A stretch of DNA of 32,119 nucleotides from contig QKCC01000201.1 in NCBI GenBank assembly GCA_003245835.1, positions 1 through 32,119 on the forward strand, written 5' to 3'. The notes beneath the pieces are model-generated. The model was not told the origin of the DNA. It saw only the letters and a list, made by a program, of their open reading frames with translations, and did no database searches. A program made the position numbers and the translations under genes. Source of the stretch: Spirochaetales bacterium (GTDB taxonomy: Bacteria > Spirochaetota > Spirochaetia > UBA9216). This document shows positions 16,229 to 23,784 of the stretch, in pieces. The first letter of the stretch is position 1, and each line of letters opens with the position of its first letter.

Positions 16229-16230
16229 CA

Positions 16231-16266
16231 CCGGCCGCAACCTGTCACAGAGGCTGCAGCGGCCGG
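16231..16266 (+). terminator. G+C-rich hairpin after the DUF2207 gene
   Basis: CCGGCCGC (16231-16238) and GCGGCCGG (16259-16266) form a perfect 8-bp stem with a 20-base loop immediately after the stop codon. No T-run follows, so intrinsic termination is uncertain. Confidence 0.4.
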
Positions 16267-16270
16267 GCTG

Positions 16271-16300
16271 TAGACCTCTCGCCGTCAAACAAGCTATAAT
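16271..16300 (+). promoter_or_regulatory. Promoter giving a nearly leaderless HAD transcript
   Basis: TATAAT at 16295-16300 with a weak TAGACC -35 (16271-16276, 18-base spacing). The ATG of the HAD gene begins only 9 bases after the -10 box ends, leaving no room for a Shine-Dalgarno sequence, and none is visible. Confidence 0.55.
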
Positions 16301-16308
16301 ATTTCATT

Positions 16309-17139
16309 ATGACACCTATAAAACTCATCGCCTGTGATATGGACGGCACACTGCTTGACCAGGACAAGAAAATTCCGAAACAAAATATTACCGCGGTTAA
16401 AAAACTTAAAGATGCGGGAATCTACTTTGTAATTGCAACCGGCCGGCATGACTCAATGATCACCTCCTACCTTGACCAGCTTGAAATCGAAATGCCGGTG
16501 ATTTCCTGCAACGGAGCACTCGTGAGGGAACCCTTCCATGACAAATTATTTTCATCAACGCCGATTGAAAAGAAACAGATGCTCGCAATAGCAGATATCT
16601 GCAGGGATCATGAAGTTGATTATCACATATATGCCCACCACACAATATTCGGAGAACATCTGACCGGCAAGGTTAAATATTATTCAGAACTGAACCGGCA
16701 GCTTCCTGAACGGGAACAGATCAAACTCTATATATCCGAAGATTACAGGGGCTTTATCGAGGGAACTCCGGAAGAACTATATAAAGCTCTGATTGTAAGT
16801 GATATTCCGGAACACATTCAGACTGTAAGTGATGCAATTTTTGCTCAGACAGGGCTAAGAGCCGCATTTTCTGATACAAACCTTGCCGACGTCATGCAGT
16901 CCGGCATTACCAAAGCGAGCGCGTTGAAGGAGCTGTCCGAGGCTCTCGGAATCAGACAGGAAGAAACCGCGGCAATCGGCGACCAGTCCAACGATCTCGA
17001 TATGATAGAATGGGCAGGAATGGGCATAGCAATGGCGAACGCAATTCCCGAAACAAAACAGGCCGCCCGGTTCGTTACAAAAAAATCAAACGGAGAAGGA
17101 GGCGTCGCGGAAGCAATAGAAATGCTCCTCAGCCGGTGA
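16309..17139 (+). CDS. Cof-type HAD-IIB sugar-phosphate phosphatase
   Basis: A 276-residue haloacid-dehalogenase-fold hydrolase of the Cof/YidA type. Motif I is CDMDGTLLD with the nucleophile Asp and acid/base Asp near residue 10. Motif II is VIATGR, the cap domain follows SCNGALV, motif III is a Lys near KASAL, and motif IV is GDQSNDLDMI. It likely dephosphorylates sugar phosphates or FMN; individual substrates cannot be told from sequence. It appears to be a stand-alone gene with its own promoter, ending close to a strong terminator shared with the convergent shikimate-dehydrogenase-like gene. Confidence 0.92.
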   Translation: MTPIKLIACDMDGTLLDQDKKIPKQNITAVKKLKDAGIYFVIATGRHDSMITSYLDQLEIEMPVISCNGALVREPFHDKLFSSTPIEKKQMLAIADICRDHEVDYHIYAHHTIFGEHLTGKVKYYSELNRQLPEREQIKLYISEDYRGFIEGTPEELYKALIVSDIPEHIQTVSDAIFAQTGLRAAFSDTNLADVMQSGITKASALKELSEALGIRQEETAAIGDQSNDLDMIEWAGMGIAMANAIPETKQAARFVTKKSNGEGGVAEAIEMLLSR

Positions 17140-17141
17140 TT

Positions 17142-17186
17142 ATAAAAGACCGGAATGTCATTCCGGTCATACGATGACATTCCGGT
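17142..17186 (-). terminator. Terminator with two alternative hairpins
   Basis: On the minus strand GACCGGAAT-GAC-ATTCCGGTC (17148-17168) is a perfect 9-bp stem followed by TTTTAT, a good intrinsic terminator for the shikimate-dehydrogenase-like gene. A third copy of the arm at 17174-17186 makes a competing 13-bp pairing with 17149-17161. The region lies between two convergent genes and may act in both directions. Confidence 0.75.
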
Positions 17187-17210
17187 TTCACAGTGACCCC
17201 TTTAATTTAC

Positions 17211-18197
17211 TTAAACCGCGCTTTTAACCGGGGCGCCTACCCTTGCGGCTATCCTGCAAAGCTCATCAAATACCGGGCCTTCGGTAGGAATATCCCTATG
17301 AAAAACCTCTGCAATTACCCTGGTCCATCCATGAATAAAATAAATCCATCCGTCTTCGATGGTCAGTTTTTTTGATTTTTTCTGGGCTTCCGCCTGATCC
17401 AGAAATACAAGATCACCGCGGTAATTAAACTCCCAGGCCAGACCCTTTTCAGGAAAAACCGCATTATCTGTAAGCGGCGATCCGGGACCATCCTTTCCAA
17501 GTCCTGTCGCATTAACAATCAGCGAGCCGGCTTTAAGCCCGGAAACAACAGAATCATTATCCTCCAGCTCAGGGCACAGATTGAATTCAAGATTCATACC
17601 GGTTACACCAGCTTCAGCGATCATTTTATCAGCATGCCTGTGAAGTTCATCAAGGCGCCTGCTGCTCCTGTTGTTTATGATTATCTTCGAAGGCAGGTCC
17701 CTCCCGTCACGCGCCCGGCCGATCAGGTAGGTCATCAGTGCCAGGCTTGAACCGCCTGCACCGAGAATCAGCATTTCGGCACCGCTTTCTTTCCAGTAGC
17801 CGTCTTTTATAAACGCTTCAAACGACAATCCGACAGTTATCGGGTCCTTAGCATGCCCCCAGAGCTCTTTACCTCTCTTTGAAATCGAACTTATTTCATG
17901 CAGCTCTTTTGCGTAGTGTCCAAGCCCGTCGAATTCACTCCGGCATGCATCAAGAAGATCAAGCTTATGAGTCGTAACCAGTGCACCCATAGAAAGAGGA
18001 TCATCCTTTATAAATTTGACAGCTTCCATGTAACTCGAAGGATTATCATGGGGTTTAAAATCGAAACCCTTAATTTCAGCATCTATTCCAAGGTATTCAG
18101 CCCATTCAGGGAAGACCTTCATTATTGATGATTTACCGGTTGTTACCCCGATAAAATACATTGTAGCCTTATCAGCTTTCGTATAATTATTAGCCAT
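17211..18197 (-). CDS. Shikimate-dehydrogenase-like NAD(P) oxidoreductase, divergent active site
   Basis: A 328-residue protein with the two-domain shikimate/quinate dehydrogenase fold. The substrate-domain Lys is kept (VTTHKLDL, Lys78) and the nucleotide-binding loop is GAGGSS (146-151). The region normally reading G.NTDG reads DPITVG here, so the catalytic Asp of true shikimate dehydrogenases seems replaced by Val122. The N-terminal SxS shikimate-binding motif is also not recognisable. I start at ATG 18197, preceded by AGGAG; upstream frame is leader. It is probably not AroE but a relative acting on another cyclic or sugar-acid substrate. Its promoter shares a 24-bp block with that of the AOR gene, which argues for a common pathway. 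Confidence 0.75.
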   Translation of the reverse strand: MANNYTKADKATMYFIGVTTGKSSIMKVFPEWAEYLGIDAEIKGFDFKPHDNPSSYMEAVKFIKDDPLSMGALVTTHKLDLLDACRSEFDGLGHYAKELHEISSISKRGKELWGHAKDPITVGLSFEAFIKDGYWKESGAEMLILGAGGSSLALMTYLIGRARDGRDLPSKIIINNRSSRRLDELHRHADKMIAEAGVTGMNLEFNLCPELEDNDSVVSGLKAGSLIVNATGLGKDGPGSPLTDNAVFPEKGLAWEFNYRGDLVFLDQAEAQKKSKKLTIEDGWIYFIHGWTRVIAEVFHRDIPTEGPVFDELCRIAARVGAPVKSAV

Positions 18198-18372
18198 ATA
18201 AATACTCCTATACAACCATCCGCCAAAGATGGCGGTTTCAGTGGGGAAGGTTTGAAAGGAAAACTGCTCTTCAGCTTTTACTCTCAAACCTTCAGGATAC
18301 TGAAAATACATGGAGGTATTTTCAGTATCCCTCCCATGCACATCAGCCGGATTTTTTCCACCAATCATGCAT
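18198..18372 (-). promoter_or_regulatory. Structured 5' leader with three hairpins
   Basis: A leader of about 170 bases separates the promoter from the ATG. In mRNA order it contains a perfect 15-bp stem with a 6-base loop (18330-18316 with 18309-18295), a 10-bp perfect stem (18293-18284 with 18255-18246) around a 28-base loop, and a 6-bp stem (18235-18230 with 18225-18220) just before the ribosome site. No known riboswitch class is recognised. It could be a regulatory leader or a cluster of palindromic repeats; the first hairpin has the same loop type as those near 10.9-11.2 kb. Confidence 0.6.
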
Positions 18373-18419
18373 AAGATAATAATTATATGTGTTAATGTCA
18401 ATATGTCATTACATTTAAA
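18373..18419 (-). promoter_or_regulatory. Promoter of the shikimate-dehydrogenase-like gene
   Basis: Minus-strand TTGACA (18396-18401), 17 bases, TATCTT (18373-18378). The block 18396-18419, including the -35 box and the near-palindrome ATGTAATGACAT, matches 13392-13415 at 23 of 24 positions. Confidence 0.75.
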
Positions 18420-18475
18420 TCGAACTATTTACCCGCGCCGCCCGGCATCCAAAATTACCTAAACGGCGGGGAGAC

Positions 18476-19243
18476 TTAAATTACATTTACAGCGCAGACG
18501 TCAATTCCGGAAGATTCAAACTGTTCAAGTTCATCTTTGGTTATTTCGTCAATGATGATACCGTCGATTTCATCAGGACCGGCAAACCTTGCAAAAGCCT
18601 TTCGTCCCAGCTTGGAGCGATCAAAAAGCAGGTATACCTTGGTCGCAGCCTGAACCATCGCTTCCTTGATTTCGGCATGCTGAAGATCGGGCGTCGAAGC
18701 CCCTTTTTCGAAGGTAAACCCGTTTACGCCCATAAAGGCCTTATCTGCCTGAAGTCCGGCAAGCAGATCCCTGCCCCTGCTTCCGACGGTGCAGTGAAAA
18801 CCACTCCGCAGAATCCCTCCAAGCACGATCACGCGTTCAATGCCGATCTCATCAAGAATAAGGGCTGTATCAAGATCGTTTGTTACAACAGTGAGGTTCT
18901 TTTTCCTGCCCAGCTTTTTCGCCAGCTCGAGGGTAGTTGTTCCGGTATCAAGGATGATTGTGTCACCGTCTTCAATAAGCTCAAGGGCCTTCTCTGCAAT
19001 ACCGTTCTTTTCCGCCTTGTACAGTATCTTCTTCTCTTTGGTACCAAGCTCGAATTTGGCTTTGCTTTTTACAATAGCCCCGCCGTGCGTCCGGAGCAGC
19101 AGGCCCGAACCCTCGAGTTCCCTCAGGTCATTTCTGATAGTAGCGCTGGAAACATCATATGCATCACAAAGTTCCTGGACAGTTGCTTTTTTATGTTCTC
19201 GAACAAATTCGAGTATTTTTTGTTTTCTTTCTTCGGCAAACAT
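18476..19243 (-). CDS. DeoR-family transcriptional regulator
   Basis: A 255-residue DeoR/GlpR-type regulator. Residues 1-57 form the winged helix (RKQKILEFVREHKKATVQEL; VSSATIRNDLRELEGSGLLLRTHGGA). The rest is the DeoR C-terminal sensor domain, with DGDTIILDTGTTTLELAKKL as the phosphate-binding signature, then TVVTNDLDTA and FMGVNGF. The effector is normally a phosphorylated sugar. It is divergent from the Gfo/Idh/MocA and alcohol dehydrogenase genes and likely represses them. A motif in the shared intergenic region also occurs in the AOR leader. No strong ribosome site is visible before the ATG. Confidence 0.93.
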   Translation of the reverse strand: MFAEERKQKILEFVREHKKATVQELCDAYDVSSATIRNDLRELEGSGLLLRTHGGAIVKSKAKFELGTKEKKILYKAEKNGIAEKALELIEDGDTIILDTGTTTLELAKKLGRKKNLTVVTNDLDTALILDEIGIERVIVLGGILRSGFHCTVGSRGRDLLAGLQADKAFMGVNGFTFEKGASTPDLQHAEIKEAMVQAATKVYLLFDRSKLGRKAFARFAGPDEIDGIIIDEITKDELEQFESSGIDVCAVNVI

Positions 19244-19305
19244 ACAGCAATCTTAGCATAAACCGAAAGTAATTGAAAGAACCGTTAAATAAACTGCTGT
19301 TATAT

Positions 19306-19389
19306 ATTATTGTTTAATTGTTATTTTCTCTCGTTTACTACTATTTGATATTGATTTTATAAGAATTTATTGTAATATAGTAATATCAA
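19306..19389. promoter_or_regulatory. Divergent regulatory region deoR-type / Gfo dehydrogenase
   Basis: It contains ATTATTGTTTAATTGTTATTTTC (19306-19328), nearly the same as 13337-13358. It also holds a plus-strand promoter candidate, TTGATT (19351-19356), 16 bases, TAATAT (19373-19378), and an inverted repeat TTGATATT (19345-19352) / AATATCAA (19382-19389) that brackets that promoter. This is consistent with control of both genes by the DeoR protein. Confidence 0.55.
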
Positions 19390-19406
19390 TAATCAGGAGT
19401 TCATTG

Positions 19407-20423
19407 ATGAAGAACGGAAAAATACAGGTCTGCGTGATTGGGTCAGGTCGCGCCGGAATGATACATGCCAGAAATTTTGCAGGTTCAGTCCCTGATGCGG
19501 CAATCGCAGCCATGGCCGATCCCGTTGAAGCCGCCGCTAAAGCCGCGGTCAAAGAGCTGGGTATAGAAAAATACTACCTTGACTACAAGGATGTACTGAA
19601 TGACGATTCTATCGATGCCGTAGTTGTAGTTACCCCTACCGTATTTCATGAAGAAATCGTTATAGCCGCGGCAGCCGCCGGCAAACACGTTCTGTGTGAA
19701 AAGCCCATGGCTATGAATGAGCAGGAATGTGCAAACATGATCAAGGCTTGCGATGCGGCGAAAGTCAAACTTCAAATAGGATTTATGAGAAGGTTTGACG
19801 AAAGCTTCAGGCACGCAAAGGAACGGATAGACAGCGGAGAGATCGGCGACGTAGTCTGTGTAAAATCGGTAACACACGGCCCGTCAATACCGCAGCCGTG
19901 GATGTACGATATCAGAAAAAGCAACGGGCCCCTCGCCGAAGTCAGCAGCCATGACATTGACGCTCTTCACTGGTACGCCGGAAGCTACATGAAAGAAGTT
20001 TATGCAATCGCCGGAAATTACCGCTGTCCGGACGCAGCGAAAGAGTATCCCGATTTTTACGACAACGTTCTGCTTACAGCAAGATTTAAAAACGATGTTC
20101 AGGGTCTCGTCGACGGCGCACAGGGCGTTCGGTACGGATACGACTCAAGAGTCGAAATCGTAGGCACGCACGGAATTATTTTCGTCGGAAAAACAAACAA
20201 TTACTCCGTCATGACATGCTCTCCGAACGGCATCAGCACCCCATTTGTTAAAAGCTGGCAGAATCTTTTTATAGACGCATACAAGCTTGAAGATCGCAAG
20301 TTTGTCGAGAGCATCATAGAAGACAAAACTCCGGAAGTAACCGGAACCGACGGCCTTGAAGCAGTCAAGGTAGTCAACGCCGGAAATACATCCATCATTG
20401 AAAAGAAACCGGTAACGCTATAA
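19407..20423 (+). CDS. Gfo/Idh/MocA dehydrogenase, inositol-dehydrogenase-like
   Basis: A 338-residue NAD(P)-dependent dehydrogenase. The Rossmann domain begins IQVCVIGSGRAGMIHARNF; the EKPMA signature gives the catalytic Lys near residue 97; FMRRFDESF and SSHDIDALHWY carry the Asp-x3-His pair used by inositol 2-dehydrogenases. I choose ATG 19407 (AGGAG 7 bases upstream) over the TTG three bases earlier. Its partner 30 bases downstream is a zinc alcohol dehydrogenase, so the pair could carry out successive oxidations of a cyclitol or sugar. It is close in family to, but clearly distinct from, the enzyme at 707-1864. The exact substrate is unknown. Confidence 0.9.
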   Translation: MKNGKIQVCVIGSGRAGMIHARNFAGSVPDAAIAAMADPVEAAAKAAVKELGIEKYYLDYKDVLNDDSIDAVVVVTPTVFHEEIVIAAAAAGKHVLCEKPMAMNEQECANMIKACDAAKVKLQIGFMRRFDESFRHAKERIDSGEIGDVVCVKSVTHGPSIPQPWMYDIRKSNGPLAEVSSHDIDALHWYAGSYMKEVYAIAGNYRCPDAAKEYPDFYDNVLLTARFKNDVQGLVDGAQGVRYGYDSRVEIVGTHGIIFVGKTNNYSVMTCSPNGISTPFVKSWQNLFIDAYKLEDRKFVESIIEDKTPEVTGTDGLEAVKVVNAGNTSIIEKKPVTL

Positions 20424-20453
20424 CCGGCAGGAAATCTATTTAGGAGAGAAATA

Positions 20454-21494
20454 ATGAAAGCAGCACAATTATTCGGAAAAGAAGACCTTCGAATATCAGA
20501 CATCCCCAAACCGGCAATAGGGGCCGGCGACGTACTTCTTCAAATCAAGGCTTCAGCTATCTGCGGAACTGACGTCAGAATGCTGAAAAACGGGCACAAA
20601 GCCGCTTCCGAATCAACCCCGCTGACCCTCGGTCACGAGATTTCGGGTGTAATTGCTGAAGTCGGTTCCGCCGTCCGAGTGTATAAAAAGGGCGACAGGG
20701 TTGCCGTCGCTCCGAACCTCGGCTGCGGAGTCTGCGACCTCTGCGTTTCGGGCAATACACATATGTGCCGCAGTTCCGAAGCACTCGGCGTTACAATAGC
20801 CGGGGCCTTTGCCGAATACATGGTAATTCCCGAGGCGGCAGTTCGCCAGGGCAACATATGTATAATCGGCGGAAACACATCATTCGAGGAAGCGGCGCTC
20901 GCCGAACCATTCTCATGCGTGTACAACGCTTTCGAGCTGTATGGTGTAAATCCAGGCGACTGCGTCGTTATAATCGGTGCCGGGCCGATAGGCCTGATGC
21001 ACGCAAAGCTTGCAAAAATGGCCGGAGCAGGAAAAATAATAATAAACGATCTGAACACTGACCGCCTTGCCGAATGCAGGGCGATTGATCCTGCGTTTAA
21101 AACAATGGACGGCAATAATTTTGAAGAAAACCTGATGAAAGAAACCGGAGGGAAGGGCGCGGATGTGGTAATTACTGCATGTCCCGCACCCTCAGCCCAG
21201 CAGGCAGCCCTTAGAATCGCTGCCGTATTCGGCCGGATAAATTTCTTCGGCGGTCTTCCTCAGGGAAAATCTGAAGTAGCCCTCGACACAAACGAAATCC
21301 ATTACAAGCAGCTGACCATCACCGGAATGACCCGGCAGAGCCTCAGGCAGTACCGGACATGCCTATCACTGATTGAGCAGGGACTGGTATCCGTAAAGGA
21401 TCTGATTTCAACAAGATCGGCGCTTGAAGATCTGGAGGCTGCCATTAACCGGTCAGCAAGGGGCGAAGGCCTTAAAAACATGATAGTGTTCTGA
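20454..21494 (+). CDS. Zinc-dependent medium-chain dehydrogenase (sorbitol/threonine-dehydrogenase-like)
   Basis: A 346-residue medium-chain dehydrogenase. Catalytic zinc ligands are Cys37 (AICGTD), His61-Glu62 (LGHE) and the Glu of LAEPFSCV. The structural zinc site is complete with Cys91, Cys94, Cys97 and Cys105. The NAD-binding loop is IIGAGPIGLMHAKLA. It most resembles the polyol/sorbitol dehydrogenase and threonine dehydrogenase branch, oxidising a secondary alcohol of a polyol or sugar acid. AGGAG precedes the ATG. It forms a two-gene operon with the upstream inositol-dehydrogenase-like gene and is closed by an intrinsic terminator. Confidence 0.92.
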   Translation: MKAAQLFGKEDLRISDIPKPAIGAGDVLLQIKASAICGTDVRMLKNGHKAASESTPLTLGHEISGVIAEVGSAVRVYKKGDRVAVAPNLGCGVCDLCVSGNTHMCRSSEALGVTIAGAFAEYMVIPEAAVRQGNICIIGGNTSFEEAALAEPFSCVYNAFELYGVNPGDCVVIIGAGPIGLMHAKLAKMAGAGKIIINDLNTDRLAECRAIDPAFKTMDGNNFEENLMKETGGKGADVVITACPAPSAQQAALRIAAVFGRINFFGGLPQGKSEVALDTNEIHYKQLTITGMTRQSLRQYRTCLSLIEQGLVSVKDLISTRSALEDLEAAINRSARGEGLKNMIVF

Positions 21495-21528
21495 TACACA
21501 AGTCTCACGACCTTTCGGGCCCCCCGAA

Positions 21529-21566
21529 GAACAGCCGGCAGCAGATGTTGTCGGCTGTTTTTTATA
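21529..21566 (+). terminator. Intrinsic terminator of the dehydrogenase operon
   Basis: AACAGCCGGCA pairs with TGTCGGCTGTT (one G-U pair) around an 8- to 9-base loop, followed by a run of T residues. It is the clearest Rho-independent terminator in the window, 35 bases after the stop. Confidence 0.9.
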
Positions 21567-21632
21567 TCAAGCGCATATATTTTCAGGATTCGTCACAGAT
21601 CCTCTGATTCGGTATTTGTATCGTTTTGTATT

Positions 21633-21651
21633 TTTGATTATATTAATCAAA
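21633..21651. promoter_or_regulatory. Perfect palindrome upstream of the chemoreceptor gene
   Basis: TTTGATTA-TAT-TAATCAAA, 8-bp arms, ends 33 bases before the receptor ATG. It is suitable as an operator overlapping the promoter. No matching regulator can be named. Confidence 0.5.
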
Positions 21652-21684
21652 TAAACTGATAAAAACAGCCGGGAGAATTAAATT

Positions 21685-23784
21685 ATGGCTTCACATTCAT
21701 CGTTACGGGATAAGGCTAAATCTGATTTAATAAACAAGCTGGAAAACATTACAGCCAGACGCTTTCTGATCAGCATGATTCTGACAACAGTAATTACATA
21801 TCTCGCAGTATTGACTGTAATGACATTTTTTGACTACATGCTGTATGAAGCCACCATCGGCGGTTCCACCCTTCTAGGAATAATCGGCTACCTCGTCTCT
21901 GCCAGTCTTGTATCTTTTGTTCCCATAGCGATTCTAAGCAGTATTATCGTTGTTGTTATGACGCAGCCGCTTCTGCGCGTTCTGAAAAGAAATGAGAAAG
22001 GTGAAAAAATCACTGAAGCAGAATTTTTTGCCGCCCGGAAACGTACAGTTAGAATACCCCAGATTATCTTCATTCTAAACCTGATATTTCCTACTGTAAT
22101 TAACATTATATCCGGCTCATTCAGCAGCGGGGCAGCACAGGGAATTACTCTTCTGCTCAAAGATATCTCTGTATTTATATTGGCAGCACTCGCCATGAAT
22201 TCACTGTACCAGCGGCTGCTTTCAAAACCCCGTGCCATAATGAAAATTTATACTGTCGATCCATCAGCCCGGAACTGGTTCGTTGAAAATATGGATCGCA
22301 TTCAGCTTTATATTTCGGTGGCATTCATGGCCCTTGTTATCTTTCACAGCGCAATGGCAATTGTTATGACCAGCTCGGGTATACCGGCAGCAACAGGGCA
22401 GCAGGAGCTGTCACAGGGCGGAATAATCGGCGAGGAAGATAAGCTGCTGAACAACAGCCTCGAAAAAATGCGCCAGAAGATGAAAGAATCAACCGGAACG
22501 ACTGCTGCTGAATCCATTACAAATTCAGTTAAACCTAAAAATAACTACCTGTTCTTTTTCGTTATTATGATACTGACCGTTATGGGGCTGATCAAACTTG
22601 TCGAAACAATTGTAAGAAGTGCCAGGCTGACCCAGACGAGAATCCTTCAGGATGTGCTGGGTGAAATGGCCCAGGGAAGCGGAGACCTTACCAAACGCGT
22701 ACTTATTGTTCAGGCTGATGAAACCGGTATTCTGTCCCACCAGCTGAATATGCTCCTTGACAGACTGCAGACGATGTTCAGGCATATCACAGAGCAAACC
22801 AAACTCGTTGCCGAGTCCTCCAGTGCTGTAAGCTCCGTTCTTGAAGCAACCGTAGCGGCCACTGAAGAGATGGCGGCCTCGGTCAGTCAGATAAATTCCA
22901 ATACCTCAAAAAACAGGGCCGTTGTCGAACAGTCTGAGAGTGCGCTTGAAAAGATGCTTCTATCTCTTGATCAGATAAACTCCAATGTGAATACCCAGGC
23001 TGCATATGTCGAACAGACCTCGAGCGCCATGACCGAAATGATCGCAAACATAAAATCGGTTAATGAAGTAACCTCTAAAGCCAATGATGTGTCAGCGGCA
23101 TTGAAAAAGGTAAGCGACAGCGGCGGGCAGGCGGTTCTTAATTCCATAAAAGCAGTCAAGGACATTGAAGAATCTTCCAATGAGGTAAACAGCCTTGTGC
23201 AGATAATTTCAAAAATTCTTGCAGCAACCAACATGCTCGCTATGAACGCCGCAATCGAAGCGGCACATGCCGGAGACGCCGGCCGCGGGTTTGCAGTCGT
23301 TGCTGAAGAAGTTAGAAACCTTGCCGATGACAGTTCCAGCAACCTTAAAACTATTTCAGAAAACATCAAAGATGTAATCGATCGGGTAAACCGCGGTGTG
23401 AAACTATCCGAGACTGCAGGCGAGGCGCTGACCCAGGTCGGCGAGAGGACATTACAGACTACCCAGCTTATGAGTGAGGTTGCTTCGGCAATGCAGGAAC
23501 AGGCCGCAGGTGCGAATGAAGTTCTGAATTCAATCAACTCACTGGTAGAGGCATCCGGTTCCATCAATAAACTTTCAGACGAACAGCACCAGAACAACGA
23601 AAAAATGAAGGACAACCTGAAAAAAACCGTCAATGCCTTTACCGAAGTACAGTCGGCAACAGAAGAGCTTGATCTCGGCAACCGTGAAATCCTTAGAGGA
23701 ATCGAGGAACTCAAAGAGGTGATCAGCAAAAACGAACAGGTAGTAGCCGCACTGCAGGAAGAGCTGGGAGGATTTAAAATATAG
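21685..23784 (+). CDS. Methyl-accepting chemotaxis protein with polytopic N-terminus
   Basis: A 699-residue chemoreceptor. By eye, six hydrophobic helices lie near residues 27-50, 62-92, 130-150, 155-176, 208-230 and 290-312, instead of the usual two. Only one short non-membrane loop (about 60 residues, 231-290) lies before the last helix. A HAMP-like segment follows ([26 protein letters not shown]). The long cytoplasmic coiled coil has the hairpin tip [34 protein letters not shown], which docks CheA and CheW. No conventional periplasmic ligand domain is seen, so it may sense a membrane or internal signal. GGGAG precedes the ATG. Its stop directly abuts the start of a glycosyltransferase gene. 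Confidence 0.93.
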   Translation: MASHSSLRDKAKSDLINKLENITARRFLISMILTTVITYLAVLTVMTFFDYMLYEATIGGSTLLGIIGYLVSASLVSFVPIAILSSIIVVVMTQPLLRVLKRNEKGEKITEAEFFAARKRTVRIPQIIFILNLIFPTVINIISGSFSSGAAQGITLLLKDISVFILAALAMNSLYQRLLSKPRAIMKIYTVDPSARNWFVENMDRIQLYISVAFMALVIFHSAMAIVMTSSGIPAATGQQELSQGGIIGEEDKLLNNSLEKMRQKMKESTGTTAAESITNSVKPKNNYLFFFVIMILTVMGLIKLVETIVRSARLTQTRILQDVLGEMAQGSGDLTKRVLIVQADETGILSHQLNMLLDRLQTMFRHITEQTKLVAESSSAVSSVLEATVAATEEMAASVSQINSNTSKNRAVVEQSESALEKMLLSLDQINSNVNTQAAYVEQTSSAMTEMIANIKSVNEVTSKANDVSAALKKVSDSGGQAVLNSIKAVKDIEESSNEVNSLVQIISKILAATNMLAMNAAIEAAHAGDAGRGFAVVAEEVRNLADDSSSNLKTISENIKDVIDRVNRGVKLSETAGEALTQVGERTLQTTQLMSEVASAMQEQAAGANEVLNSINSLVEASGSINKLSDEQHQNNEKMKDNLKKTVNAFTEVQSATEELDLGNREILRGIEELKEVISKNEQVVAALQEELGGFKI

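Noticed and set aside
18198..18401. 68-codon N-terminal extension of the shikimate-dehydrogenase-like protein
   Set aside because: The region holds the promoter and three hairpins, and a strong AGGAG lies directly before ATG 18197, where homology begins.
21790..21806. GTAATTACAT inside the chemoreceptor gene, resembling the shared promoter palindrome
   Set aside because: It lies within coding sequence, lacks the flanking -35 block and is short enough to occur by chance.
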